Shown one piece after another: positions 16,962 to 25,963 of a stretch of DNA of 64,000 nt (position 1 is the stretch's first letter; the number at the start of each line of letters is the position of its first letter). The DNA comes from AP-15 sp035538335. GTDB lineage: Bacteria > Pseudomonadota > Alphaproteobacteria > ATCC43930 > CGMCC-115725. The notes under the pieces were generated by a model that was given only the letters and a program-made list of their open reading frames with translations, was not told the origin of the DNA and made no database searches. A program made the translations under genes and the position numbers. The stretch covers positions 19,329-83,328 of the forward strand of contig DATLKN010000036.1 in NCBI GenBank assembly GCA_035538335.1, in the 5' to 3' direction.

Positions 16962-17740
16962 CACCCCACTCCCTCGATGAAGGCGCATACGTCGCGCGCG
17001 ACGCGCTCGGCGTGTTCGACATGCGGCAGATGCCCGCAATTCTCCAGCATGACGAGGCGCGCCTCGGGCAGGCGCTCGCGCCACAGCGCCGCATAGGCGG
17101 GCGGCATGATCTTGTCGTTCTCGCCCCAGACGACGAGCGCCGGCAATTTGATGCGGTGCAGCCACTTTTCGAGGTCGGGGTCGAACCAGCGCGGCTGCCA
17201 GCCGAGCTTCGCCACCGTGAAGCGGTTCTTCAGCATCGCGTCCATCTGCTCCTCGCTCGGTTTGACGGCGAGGATGCGGTCGGCGAAGGACTGGTCGTGA
17301 TAGAGGTTGCGCAGCGCCTCCTCGGGGCCCCAGATGAAATTGTCGCCGCCGGAGACGCCTTTGACGCGGATGCCGGCCGGCGCCAGCTGGACGAGGCTCT
17401 TGAACCGCGCCCGGTCGCGAATGAGGATCTCGGCGGCGAGCCAGCCGCCGAGCGAATTGCCGATCAGATGGATGCCGTCGAGACCCGCTTCCTCGACGAG
17501 GTCGAGATAGAACATCGCGAGGTCCGCCGTCGAACGGATCCAGGGCGGGTCGTCGGAGCTGCCGAAGCCCGGATGCTCCGGCACCAGGACCTCGTAGCGC
17601 TCGGCGAGCAGGTCGAAGAACGGCAGCCATTGCGGCACGCCGCCGGCGCCGTGCAGGAACAGCACGGTCGCGCCGCGACCGGCCCGGCGCAGCCTGACGC
17701 CGGCATCGCACACCTTCAGTTCGCTCGTTTGCGCCGGCAT
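16961..17740 (-). CDS. Alpha/beta hydrolase coupled to the LLM oxidoreductase
   Basis: A 259-residue hydrolase with oxyanion motif FLHGAGG (~28-34), nucleophile GNSLGG (Ser96), acid in WGENDKIMPP and histidine in ENCGHLPHVE, so the triad is complete. The pattern resembles meta-cleavage C-C hydrolases (MhpC/BphD type) and epoxide hydrolases; I cannot choose between them. Its TGA overlaps the next ATG. It is divergent from the VOC gene, 88 bp away. Confidence 0.9.
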   Translation of the reverse strand: MPAQTSELKVCDAGVRLRRAGRGATVLFLHGAGGVPQWLPFFDLLAERYEVLVPEHPGFGSSDDPPWIRSTADLAMFYLDLVEEAGLDGIHLIGNSLGGWLAAEILIRDRARFKSLVQLAPAGIRVKGVSGGDNFIWGPEEALRNLYHDQSFADRILAVKPSEEQMDAMLKNRFTVAKLGWQPRWFDPDLEKWLHRIKLPALVVWGENDKIMPPAYAALWRERLPEARLVMLENCGHLPHVEHAERVARDVCAFIEGVG

Positions 17741-17828
17741 GTGAGGCTCTCCCTCGGATGCGCCTTAAGCTGGCCCGATGCTGGCCGCCATGGCAAGCTC
17801 GCGATCCCGCGCAACGAGGAGAGCCGCC

Positions 17829-18200
17829 ATGCAGATCGACCGTATCGACCATCTGAACCTGACCGTCGCCGACATCGACCGCAGCCTCGAATTTTACGGC
17901 CGCGTCCTCGGCATGCGCGCCGAGAGCATCGGCGAAGGCCGCGCCGCGCTCAATTTCGGGCGGCAGAAGATCAACCTCGACGCCGCCGGCAGCCGGGCGG
18001 CGATGGGCGCGGGCCCGCGCCTGCCGGCGCATATCTGCTTCATCACCGAGGCGTCGGTCGGCGAAGTCGTCGCGCATCTCGAACGCTGCGGCGTGCCGAT
18101 CCGCATCGGTCCGGCGCCGCGCGCCGGCGCGACCGGCCCGATCCAGTCGGTCTATATCGAGGACCCCGACAACAACTCGATCGAAATCTCCAGCTACTGA
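17829..18200 (+). CDS. VOC (glyoxalase/extradiol dioxygenase) superfamily protein
   Basis: A 123-residue single VOC module pair. IDHLNLTVADIDRSLEFYGRVLG carries the first metal histidine, HICFIT the second-module histidine and IEDPDNNSIEISSY the final glutamate. The size and the closing IED-x-x-x-N-x-I-E match the virulence-protein/fosfomycin-resistance-like group, but resistance residues are not diagnostic here. ATG 17829 follows GAGGAGA. Divergent from the hydrolase/LLM pair, it could act on the same compound. Confidence 0.88.
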   Translation: MQIDRIDHLNLTVADIDRSLEFYGRVLGMRAESIGEGRAALNFGRQKINLDAAGSRAAMGAGPRLPAHICFITEASVGEVVAHLERCGVPIRIGPAPRAGATGPIQSVYIEDPDNNSIEISSY

Positions 18201-18356
18201 GCCGGCGGTCGGGCTGTTCTATGCGGCGGCGGCGATCGCCTCCGCGATTCTCTTGTGGCGCGGCCGCGGCGGCTATTGGAACGGGCGGTTTCCGGCCGTC
18301 GCGTTAAGCTGATCCGTGCTAAAAGGGCGCATCGTCCTGGAGGATTTCAACCGCCG

Positions 18357-19184
18357 ATGCGCGTCCCGATCCTGCTCTTTACCTTGCTTCTTGCCGTCCA
18401 AGTCCGTGCCCAATCGCCGGCCGCGCCGAGAGCGTCGGCGATGCCGCCGCCGAATGCCGGGAACAACATCGAAAGCGAGATCGCCCGCCTGCGCCTCGCC
18501 CTGGCCCGCGAGGTGCCGCACCTCATTCGGGACAAGCCGGCGCAGGCCGCCGAATGGATCGCGCTCGCCCGCGCCCAGCTCGCCGCCGGCGGCGACAGGA
18601 TCGAGCGGGCGCAGCTCCTGGTGGCGGTCGACCGCAATCCGCGGGTGCAGCAGATGCGCATTCTGCTGGCGCGCCCCGACGGGCCGTGGGAGGACCTCGG
18701 CGGCACCAAGGTGTCCACCGGGCAGGCGCATCGCGTCGGCTATTTCATCACCCCGCGCGGCGTCTTCAAGCACACCGACGTGATCGTTGACTGGCGCGCC
18801 GAGGGGACCTTCAACGAGAACCATATCCGCGGCCTCGGGTTGAAGGGCATGCGGGTCTGGGATTTCGGCTGGCAGAAAGCGCGCCGCGGCTGGGGCAACA
18901 TGCCGGAGCAGGACGACATCGTGCTGCTGCTGCACGCTACCGACCCTGTCTATCTCGAGCCGCGTCTGGGGCATCCGGCCTCGAAAGGCTGCGTGCGCAT
19001 CCCCGCCGCGATGAACCGCTTTCTCGACCGCCACGGCGTCCTCGACCGGGAATACGAGATCGCCGCCCTGTCGGACATACGATTCCGCGCGCTGCTGCTG
19101 CCGCGCCGCACCCCGACCCCGCTCGCCGGCGACCGGATGGTGGTCTTCGATTCGGCAGAGCCGGCGGCCTCCGTCGGGCAATGA
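18357..19184 (+). CDS. Exported L,D-transpeptidase (YkuD domain)
   Basis: A 275-residue protein with a signal peptide (~1-18). The C-terminal YkuD domain shows the active-site block HATDP (His193) ... LGHPASKGCVRIP, with the nucleophile Cys212. Such enzymes form 3-3 cross-links in peptidoglycan or attach proteins to it. The N-terminal half (~35-110) is helical and Arg-rich and of unknown role. The ATG at 18357 begins the signal peptide; the frame upstream is open but not protein-like. It converges on the HlyIII gene. Confidence 0.88.
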   Translation: MRVPILLFTLLLAVQVRAQSPAAPRASAMPPPNAGNNIESEIARLRLALAREVPHLIRDKPAQAAEWIALARAQLAAGGDRIERAQLLVAVDRNPRVQQMRILLARPDGPWEDLGGTKVSTGQAHRVGYFITPRGVFKHTDVIVDWRAEGTFNENHIRGLGLKGMRVWDFGWQKARRGWGNMPEQDDIVLLLHATDPVYLEPRLGHPASKGCVRIPAAMNRFLDRHGVLDREYEIAALSDIRFRALLLPRRTPTPLAGDRMVVFDSAEPAASVGQ

Positions 19185-19197
19185 TCCGCGGCCGCTC

Positions 19198-19941
19198 TCA
19201 GAGCTGCGGCGAGGCGGCGATGCGCAGCACGGCCGCATACTGGCAGGCGGCGCCGGCCAGCACGAAGCCGTGCCAGATCGCCTGGTGGAAGCGCAAGCTG
19301 CGCCAGAGGTGGAAGCCGGCGCCGACGGAATAGAGTACGCCGCCGACGAGCACCAGCATCGCGGTGGCGTCGTCGAGCCCGCCGAGCACGACGCAGCCGC
19401 TCCATCCGAAACCGAGGTAGAGCGGCACGTCGATATGCTCGACCGCGCGCGGGTGGGCGAGCTTGACGACGACGCCGGCGAGCGCGGCGAGCCAGACCGC
19501 CGCCGTCATCTCGAATGCCCAGCTGCCGCGCAACGCGTCGATCGTGAACGGCGTGTAGGTCCCGGCGATCATCACGAAAATCGCTGCGTGATCGCAGCGC
19601 TGCAACAGTTCGCGGCGGGGCGAGGCGCGGCACAAATTGTAGGCGGCGGAGCACGGGAACATCAAAAGCAGCGAGCCGCAATAGACGAGGATCGGCCAGA
19701 TCGAGGGGCGGCCGGCATGCCAGGCGATATGGAGAAGCGCGGCCGAGCCGCCGATGGCGGCGGCAATCGAGGCGATGTGGAGGGCGCAATCGGCGGCAAC
19801 CTCGTCGGGACCGTAGCCCCTTTCAGCAGCGCGAAATTCTCCTAGGACTGCCGACACCGAACGTCTCCACGGCTCTCGCCGCCGATCTCCGGCTGCCGCG
19901 AGGCAATAAGGACAACAAGAGCGCAGCGCGTTTTGATCCAC
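19198..19941 (-). CDS. Hemolysin III family (PAQR-like) membrane protein
   Basis: A 247-residue, seven-helix membrane protein of the HlyIII/TrhA family. PCSAAYNL, RCDHAAIFVMIAGTYTPF and HQAIWHGFVLAG carry the conserved Ser/His/Asp set thought to bind zinc. Some bacterial members affect membrane energetics or fluidity; hemolysis is not a general property. The first ~30 residues precede the family core, so the true start may be a little downstream. It ends 13 bp from the convergent L,D-transpeptidase gene. Confidence 0.87.
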   Translation of the reverse strand: MDQNALRSCCPYCLAAAGDRRREPWRRSVSAVLGEFRAAERGYGPDEVAADCALHIASIAAAIGGSAALLHIAWHAGRPSIWPILVYCGSLLLMFPCSAAYNLCRASPRRELLQRCDHAAIFVMIAGTYTPFTIDALRGSWAFEMTAAVWLAALAGVVVKLAHPRAVEHIDVPLYLGFGWSGCVVLGGLDDATAMLVLVGGVLYSVGAGFHLWRSLRFHQAIWHGFVLAGAACQYAAVLRIAASPQL

Positions 19942-20129
19942 CGCATCTCGCGCGCCCGGCGCATTGGGACGGCGCCGGGCCGGCCGCCGGATTCCGCTGC
20001 GGCAAAAATCGACCGAAGAGCTGTAATTTTTTTGTTTAGCACTCCAGAAGATAGGTTGATAAAATACCGGAAATCATTGAAGAGTTTTGCGAAGTATACA
20101 TTAAGAATCTTCAAATATTACTTTGACGC

Positions 20130-21200
20130 GTGGACAGGATGGACGACGCGACGCTGTTGCCATCGATCGAGAGGTCTCGCGGCATCGCCGAACGCGCGCG
20201 TGCGCAGCAGCGGCTCGATGCGAGCGAGGAACGCTTTCGCCTGCTGGTCGAGAAGGCACCGGACGCGATCCTGATCTACGATTTCGACCGCAACCTCTTC
20301 GTCAGCGCCAATCAGGCGGCCGAGCGGCTGTTCGCGTGCGGCCGCGAGGAGATCGTGCGGCACGGCCCGCAACACTTTTATACGCCCGAGCAGCCCGACG
20401 GGCGGGCGGTGCGGGAAACCTTCGATGAGCACAACGCCAGCGTGCTGGCCGGCAAACAGGCGGCCTATCAGCGGCGCATCCGCAACGCCGCCGGCGAGGA
20501 ACGGCTGTGCGAGGTGACGCTGGTGCGGCTGACTTCCGGCGCCGGGACGCTGATGCGCGCCAGCTTCGTCGACGTCACCGAGCGCTGGCGGGCCGAGCGG
20601 CAGCTCGCGGTGCAGGAAGAGCGCTGGCGCAAGAGCCTCGAGGCCACGGTCGGGGCAATCGCCTCGACGGTCGAGATGCGTGACCCCTATACCGCCGGCC
20701 ATCAGCGGCGGGTCGCCGCGCTCGCCGCCGCGATCGCGCGCGCTCTCGACCTGCCGCCGGACGAGGCTCACGGCCTTTATCTCGCCGGCCTCATCCACGA
20801 TGTCGGCAAGATCACGATCCCGGCCGAGATCCTCAGCAAGCCCGGCGCGCTTTCCCCGATCGAGCGGCAACTGATAGAGGCGCATGCAGAGGCGGGCTAC
20901 GACATCCTCAAAGGCATCGACTTTCCGTGGCCGATCGCCGAGACCGTGCGCCAGCACCACGAGCGCCTCGACGGTTCCGGCTACCCGCGCCGGCTGGAAG
21001 GCGAGGCGATCCTGCCGGGGGCGCGCATCATCGCCGTCGCCGACGTCGTCGAATCGATGATGTCGCACCGCCCATACCGGCCGGCGCTCGGGGTCGCGGC
21101 GGCGCTCGCCGAGATCGAGGCGGGCAGCGGCCGGATCTACGATGCCGCGGCCGCCGCCGCCTGCGCCGCGCTGTTTCGCGGCGAGGGATTCCGGTTTTGA
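20130..21200 (+). CDS. PAS-HD-GYP cyclic-di-GMP phosphodiesterase
   Basis: A 356-residue protein: a PAS sensor at ~30-150 (ASEERFRLLVEKAPDAILIYD, then ASFVDVTERWRAE), a short linker helix, and an HD-GYP domain at ~168-345. The catalytic HD is His223-Asp224 in LIHDVGK and the family box HHERLDGSGYP is at 276-286, so the enzyme should be active on c-di-GMP. The GTG at 20130 is used in the coordinates; an ATG at 20139 is equally possible. An unusually AT-rich stretch (20010-20129) precedes it and probably holds the operon promoter. The stop overlaps the next gene by four bases (TTGA). Confidence 0.92.
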   Translation: MDRMDDATLLPSIERSRGIAERARAQQRLDASEERFRLLVEKAPDAILIYDFDRNLFVSANQAAERLFACGREEIVRHGPQHFYTPEQPDGRAVRETFDEHNASVLAGKQAAYQRRIRNAAGEERLCEVTLVRLTSGAGTLMRASFVDVTERWRAERQLAVQEERWRKSLEATVGAIASTVEMRDPYTAGHQRRVAALAAAIARALDLPPDEAHGLYLAGLIHDVGKITIPAEILSKPGALSPIERQLIEAHAEAGYDILKGIDFPWPIAETVRQHHERLDGSGYPRRLEGEAILPGARIIAVADVVESMMSHRPYRPALGVAAALAEIEAGSGRIYDAAAAAACAALFRGEGFRF

Positions 21201-22411
21201 GCAGCGCCCTGGCGCGCGTCGCCGCGGCGGAGCCGGCGCCGACCGTCCTCGCCTATCTGCTCGACGGCGATTCCGAGAACCTGGTGCGCGGCTGTTTCGC
21301 CGATATCGGGATGATCGACTGGCAAGTCGTGCGCGGCGGCATCGACCGGGCGATCGAAGAGCTGGCGGGCCGCGCCGCGCCGCGGCTCGTCATCATCGAC
21401 GTGAGCGGGCTCGCCGATCCGGTGCTGCAGTTGCGGCGCCTTGCCGAGAAATCGGAGGCGGGCTTCGAGGTGATCGTCGTCGGCGACCGCAACGACATCG
21501 TGCTGTACCGCGACCTCAAATCGATCGGCGTCGCCGAATATTTCTTCAAGCCGCTGGCGGTGCCGATGATCAACCGCGCCCTCGGGGCGATCCTCGATGG
21601 CCGTCCGGCTTATGCGGCGGCGCGCACCGGCAAGCTGATCACGGTGCTCGGCGCGCGCGGCGGCGTCGGCGCCACGACGGTCGCGACCAACCTCGCCTGG
21701 CATATCGCTGCAGGCCACGAACGCAGCGTGGTGCTGCTCGACCTCGATCTGCAAGGCGGCGATTGCGCGCTGCAGCTCGACGCCGAGCCGAGTCCGGCCT
21801 TGCGCGAGGCGCTCGATCATCCCGACCGCATCGACGACGTGTTCATCGAGCACGCCGTGCGGCACATCACGCCGCGGCTGCACCTGCTCGCCTCGCTCGA
21901 AGAACTCGGCCGCCGCTTGATGCCGAGAGAGGATGCGGTAATGCAATTGCTGCAACGCCTGCAAGCCAACTATCGCTATGTGCTGGTCGATCTGCCGCTG
22001 GTCGAGGCGTTGCGCTTCCCGCGGCTGCTGGAATTGCCCGGGACGGTGCTGCTCGTCGGCACCGGCACCGCCTCCTGCGCCCGCGAAGTCGCGCGCTGGC
22101 GCGAGCGATTGGGCCCCAACACCGCCGAGCGGTCGCTGCTGCACATCCTGAACAAGCGCGGTTCCAAGGCCTCGCTGCGCGAAGACCAGCTGTCGCAGGT
22201 CATCGGCCGGCCTGCGGACCTCGCCATTCCTTTCAGCCCGGCAGTGGCGCTCGCCGACCGCATCGGCACGCGGGCGGTGCAGAAACTGAGCGTCATTCGG
22301 CGCAGCATGTCGGCGATCTCGTGGCAGGTGGCGGGGCGAGTCTCCGAGCCGCCGCTGCCGAGGTGGCGCTGGATCTTCGCGCGGCCGCGCAAACGGCTGG
22401 GCGACGGATAG
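21197..22411 (+). CDS. CpaE/TadZ-like ATPase with receiver-like domain
   Basis: A 404-residue protein. Residues ~15-135 resemble a degenerate receiver domain (LVIIDVSG, with IIVVGDRND), and ~145-380 a MinD/ParA-type ATPase with deviant Walker A GARGGVGATT (152-161) and LDLDLQGGDCALQL. This is the architecture of CpaE/TadZ, which positions Flp/Tad pili. The start is TTG at 21197, overlapping the stop of the HD-GYP gene. No other cpa/tad gene is present, so here the ATPase appears to have been recruited to a signalling operon, perhaps to place the complex at a pole. Confidence 0.85.
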   Translation: MSSALARVAAAEPAPTVLAYLLDGDSENLVRGCFADIGMIDWQVVRGGIDRAIEELAGRAAPRLVIIDVSGLADPVLQLRRLAEKSEAGFEVIVVGDRNDIVLYRDLKSIGVAEYFFKPLAVPMINRALGAILDGRPAYAAARTGKLITVLGARGGVGATTVATNLAWHIAAGHERSVVLLDLDLQGGDCALQLDAEPSPALREALDHPDRIDDVFIEHAVRHITPRLHLLASLEELGRRLMPREDAVMQLLQRLQANYRYVLVDLPLVEALRFPRLLELPGTVLLVGTGTASCAREVARWRERLGPNTAERSLLHILNKRGSKASLREDQLSQVIGRPADLAIPFSPAVALADRIGTRAVQKLSVIRRSMSAISWQVAGRVSEPPLPRWRWIFARPRKRLGDG

Positions 22412-22415
22412 GGGA

Positions 22416-24734
22416 ATGTTTGAAGCCATCGCCGGGAGAATCGTTCGCCGGCGCCGGCTTGCAACCCCGGTATCGGACATGTTTGGCGCGGCTCCGGCCG
22501 CGGCGGCCGCCTTCGGCGGTGCGCAGGCGAGGGCCCGGGGCCGTCCCGAGCCGCCGCCGCCAGCCGAGGCATCGCCCGGCGAGCCGGGCCGGCAGGTGTT
22601 CGACGATGGCGGCCTGTTCGTTTCGACGGCGTTGGCGCGAGGGCCCGAACGGCGGCTGGCGGCCGCCCTCGTCATCCTGCTCGCGATCGTCTTCGTGGCG
22701 GCGGTTCCGTTCGCACGCAGGCCGCTGCCGCAAGTGCCGGCCTTCATCCCGGTCTACGAATCGGCGCTCGCGATCCTCGATCTCGTGACGGCGATCCTGC
22801 TGTTCGGACAGTTCGCCGTGTTGCGCGCCGGCTCGGTGCTCGTCCTCGCAGGCGGATACCTGTTCGCGGCGCTGATGACGATCGCGCATGCGTTGACGTT
22901 TCCGGGGCTGTTCGCAGCGCACGGGCTGCTCGGCGCCGGTATGCAGAGCACGGCATGGCTGTACATGTTCTGGCACGGCGGCTTCCCGGCCGCCGTCATT
23001 CTCTATGCCCTGCTGAAGGGCGGCCGCTTTGACGGCGCTGCCGTCCGCCGGGCGCCCGCGGCGGCCGTGTTGGGCTGCGCCGCCGCGGTGCTCGGCCTCG
23101 TCTGCGGGCTGACATGGCTCGCGACCGCGGGCGCGCCGGCATTGCCCGCGATCATGGACGGCAACCGCTACACGGCGGCGATGATCTTCGTCGTCGGGAC
23201 CGTCTGGCTGCTCAGCCTCTTGGGCATTGCCGCGCTCCGGCTGCGCCCGCCGCTCACGATGCTCGATCTCTGGCTGACCGCCGTACTCGCCGCCTGGCTG
23301 TTCGATATCGGGCTCAGCGCCGTCTTCAACGCCGGCCGCTTCGATCTCGGCTTCTATGCCGGCCGTATTTACGGGCTGCTGGCGACGAGCTTCGTGCTGG
23401 CGGTGGTGCTGACCGAGACGAACCGGCTTTATGGCCGCCTGGCGCACGCCGCGACGCAGCTCAGCGGCCGCGTCGGCCGGCTCGAGGATAGCGAACGGGC
23501 GCATCTGATCGAGCTCGAACGCTCGAATGCCGAGCTGCGGGCGGAAGCCGCCGAGCGCCGGCGAACCGAAGCGCGGCTCGTGCAGGCACAAAAGATGGAG
23601 GCGATCGGTAATCTGACCGGCGGCATGGCGCACGATTTCAACAACATCTTGGGGATCGTGATCGGCAATCTCGATGTCTTGCGCGGCCGCTGTGCGGCCG
23701 AGCCCGAGACCGACGAGCTGGCGCGCGAGGCGCTGGAAGCGGCGCTGCGCGGCGCCGAGCTGAACCGGCGGCTGCTCGCCTTCGCGCGGCGTCAGCCGCT
23801 GCAGCCGACACGGCTCGACCTCAACGCCTTGATCGAGAGCATCGTCACCCTGCTGCGGCGGGTGCTCGGCGAGCAGATCGAGATCACGCTCGACCTCGGG
23901 CGAGAGACCTGGCCGGTGGTCGTCGACGAGGCGCAGCTCGAAGCGGCGATCACCAACCTCGCGACCAATGCGCGCGACGCGATGCCGAAAGGCGGCAGGC
24001 TCGCGATCGCTACCCGCAACCGTCGGCTCGATGGCGACTATGCCGCGCAGCACGCCGAGGTGACGGCGGGCGAATACGCCGAGATCGAAGTCGGCGACAA
24101 CGGCATGGGCATGCCCCCCGAGGTGATGAGCCGGATCTTCGAGCCGTTCTACACGACGAAAGAGCAAGGCCGCGGCACCGGCCTCGGCCTCAGCATGGTG
24201 TTCGGCTTCATCAAGCAATCCGGCGGCCACATTTCCGTCTACAGCGAGCCGGGCCTCGGCACGACCTTCCGCCTCTACCTGCCGCGCGCCTCGGCCGGAC
24301 CCGATGCCGCCGAAACGATCGAGCCCGCCGCCGCGGCGCCGGGAGGCGGCGAAAGGGTGCTGGTGGTCGAGGACAATGCCGGCCTGCGCCGCGTCGCCAT
24401 CCGTCAGCTGAAAGAGCTCGGCTACGCGGTGATCGAGGCCGATTCGGCCGCCGCTGCGATGGCGGCGCTCGAAAACGGCGGCGCCGATCTTGTCTTCTCG
24501 GACGTCGTCATGCCGGGCGGCATCGACGGGTTCGACTTGGCGGCGGCAATCGGCCGGCGCTGGCCCGAGATCCGCGTTCTGCTCACCTCCGGTTTCGGCG
24601 GCGGCAATTTGGAGCAGAGCCTCGCTGCGCTGCCCCCCGGCGTGCGCCTGCTCGGCAAGCCGTACCGCAAGGCCGAGCTGGCCGCCGCCTTGCGGTCCGT
24701 TCTCGAAACTCCGGCGCCGCGGAGCAGTCGATGA
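22416..24734 (+). CDS. MASE4-domain hybrid histidine kinase with receiver domain
   Basis: A 772-residue hybrid kinase. A Pro/Ala-rich cytoplasmic leader (~1-78) is followed by a MASE4-like membrane sensor of about eight helices (~80-335). A coiled segment leads to HisKA with KMEAIGNLTGGMAHDFNN (phospho-His406), then HATPase_c with DNGMGMP and RGTGLGLSMV boxes (~560-595), and a C-terminal receiver domain (~645-765; phospho-Asp696 in VFSDVVMPGG). All catalytic boxes are intact. It starts 4 bp after the CpaE-like gene and ends in an ATGA overlap with the REC-EAL gene, so the phosphate could pass to the latter. Confidence 0.93.
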   Translation: MFEAIAGRIVRRRRLATPVSDMFGAAPAAAAAFGGAQARARGRPEPPPPAEASPGEPGRQVFDDGGLFVSTALARGPERRLAAALVILLAIVFVAAVPFARRPLPQVPAFIPVYESALAILDLVTAILLFGQFAVLRAGSVLVLAGGYLFAALMTIAHALTFPGLFAAHGLLGAGMQSTAWLYMFWHGGFPAAVILYALLKGGRFDGAAVRRAPAAAVLGCAAAVLGLVCGLTWLATAGAPALPAIMDGNRYTAAMIFVVGTVWLLSLLGIAALRLRPPLTMLDLWLTAVLAAWLFDIGLSAVFNAGRFDLGFYAGRIYGLLATSFVLAVVLTETNRLYGRLAHAATQLSGRVGRLEDSERAHLIELERSNAELRAEAAERRRTEARLVQAQKMEAIGNLTGGMAHDFNNILGIVIGNLDVLRGRCAAEPETDELAREALEAALRGAELNRRLLAFARRQPLQPTRLDLNALIESIVTLLRRVLGEQIEITLDLGRETWPVVVDEAQLEAAITNLATNARDAMPKGGRLAIATRNRRLDGDYAAQHAEVTAGEYAEIEVGDNGMGMPPEVMSRIFEPFYTTKEQGRGTGLGLSMVFGFIKQSGGHISVYSEPGLGTTFRLYLPRASAGPDAAETIEPAAAAPGGGERVLVVEDNAGLRRVAIRQLKELGYAVIEADSAAAAMAALENGGADLVFSDVVMPGGIDGFDLAAAIGRRWPEIRVLLTSGFGGGNLEQSLAALPPGVRLLGKPYRKAELAAALRSVLETPAPRSSR

Positions 24735-25918
24735 AAGACGCAGCGCCGCGCCTGCTCGTCATCGACGACGACTCCGCTTTCGGCCGGTTGGTGAAGCGGA
24801 TCGGCCAGCCGCTCGGCATCGAGGTGGCGTGCAGCGACGGCGCAGACTGGGCGGCGCAGCTGCAGCATTGGCGGCCCTCGATCATCATCCTCGACCTGCA
24901 AATGCCGGGGATCGACGGGATCGAAATCCTGCGCGGCCTGGCGGCGGCCGGGTGCACCGCGAAAATCCATCTGGCGAGCGGCTCGATCGACGGGCGCACG
25001 CTCGAACGGGCGGCCCGGCTCGGCGGCGAGCGCGGCCTCGACATGGGGCCGACCCTGCAAAAGCCGATGCGCGCCGAGAGCCTGCGCGGCGTTCTCGAAG
25101 CAACCGGAACGGCGGCGCCGGCGGCCTCGGCGCCGCCTCTCGATGCCGGCATCCGGTCAGACGAGCTGGCGCAGGCGATCGCCGCCCAAGAGCTCTATCT
25201 CGATTACCAGCCGCAGATCGAATTGCCGCTCGGCTGCATCGGCGCGGCCGAGGCGCTGGTGCGCTGGCGGCATCCGGTGCGCGGCATCGTGCCGCCCGAC
25301 CGCTTTATTCCGCTCGCCGAGAAGACGGGGCTGATCGACTCGCTGACCGAATGGGTGGTCGGCACCGCTCTCGCGGCGGCCGGCGAGTGGCGCCGGCGCG
25401 GCTGCGCGCTCGGCATCTCGATCAATGTATCCGGGCGCAACGTGCGCGACGTCGGCCTGCCCGACCGGATCGGAGAGCGCTGCAAGGAATTCGGCGTGGC
25501 GCCGCAGAGCGTCACCCTCGAACTCACCGAGAGCGATGTCATGGCCGACGCCATCGAGGCGATGGACGTGCTGGTGCGGCTGCGCCTCAAAGGCTTCAAA
25601 CTGTCGGTCGACGATTTCGGCACCGGCTATTCGTCGCTGGTGCGGCTGCACCGGATGCCATTTTCCGAGCTCAAGATCGACCGCTCGTTCGTCGGCAGGC
25701 TGTTGCAGGATCCCGAATGCGGCACCATCGTCGACGCGATTATCGGCCTGGCGGAGAAACTGAACCTCAAATGCATCGCCGAAGGGGTCGAATCCGCGCC
25801 GATCCTTGACAGGCTGCGCCGCTTGGGCTGCGACGGCGCCCAGGGCTACCACATTTGCCGACCGGTATCGGCCGAGGCCGTCATCGCGCGCGCCGCCGCG
25901 CCGGCCGCGCGGGTGTAG
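24731..25918 (+). CDS. Response regulator with EAL phosphodiesterase output
   Basis: A 395-residue regulator. The receiver (~7-120) has the acidic pocket IDDDS and phospho-Asp55 in ILDLQMPG. After an Ala-rich linker comes an EAL domain (~140-390) with every catalytic motif: AEALVRWRHP (E174-A-L-V-R), ISINVSG, LELTES, VDDFGTGYSS, ELKIDRSF, IAEGVES and GAQGYHICRP. It should therefore hydrolyse c-di-GMP under control of the kinase next door. With the HD-GYP protein, the operon holds two different phosphodiesterases and no GGDEF cyclase. Confidence 0.94.
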   Translation: MKDAAPRLLVIDDDSAFGRLVKRIGQPLGIEVACSDGADWAAQLQHWRPSIIILDLQMPGIDGIEILRGLAAAGCTAKIHLASGSIDGRTLERAARLGGERGLDMGPTLQKPMRAESLRGVLEATGTAAPAASAPPLDAGIRSDELAQAIAAQELYLDYQPQIELPLGCIGAAEALVRWRHPVRGIVPPDRFIPLAEKTGLIDSLTEWVVGTALAAAGEWRRRGCALGISINVSGRNVRDVGLPDRIGERCKEFGVAPQSVTLELTESDVMADAIEAMDVLVRLRLKGFKLSVDDFGTGYSSLVRLHRMPFSELKIDRSFVGRLLQDPECGTIVDAIIGLAEKLNLKCIAEGVESAPILDRLRRLGCDGAQGYHICRPVSAEAVIARAAAPAARV

Positions 25919-25963
25919 GGAGCGCAACAGGCAACGGACGCAGGGCCGCCGATACAGTCTACC

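Noticed and set aside
15822..18077. A 751-codon minus-strand frame suggesting a hydrolase-oxidoreductase fusion
   Set aside because: The upstream part is out of frame with the true hydrolase (16961-17740). The oxidoreductase starts at the coupled ATG at 16961.
21197..22411. A Tad/Flp pilus locus
   Set aside because: Only the CpaE-like ATPase is present; no secretin, TadA ATPase, prepilin peptidase or pilin gene is found nearby.
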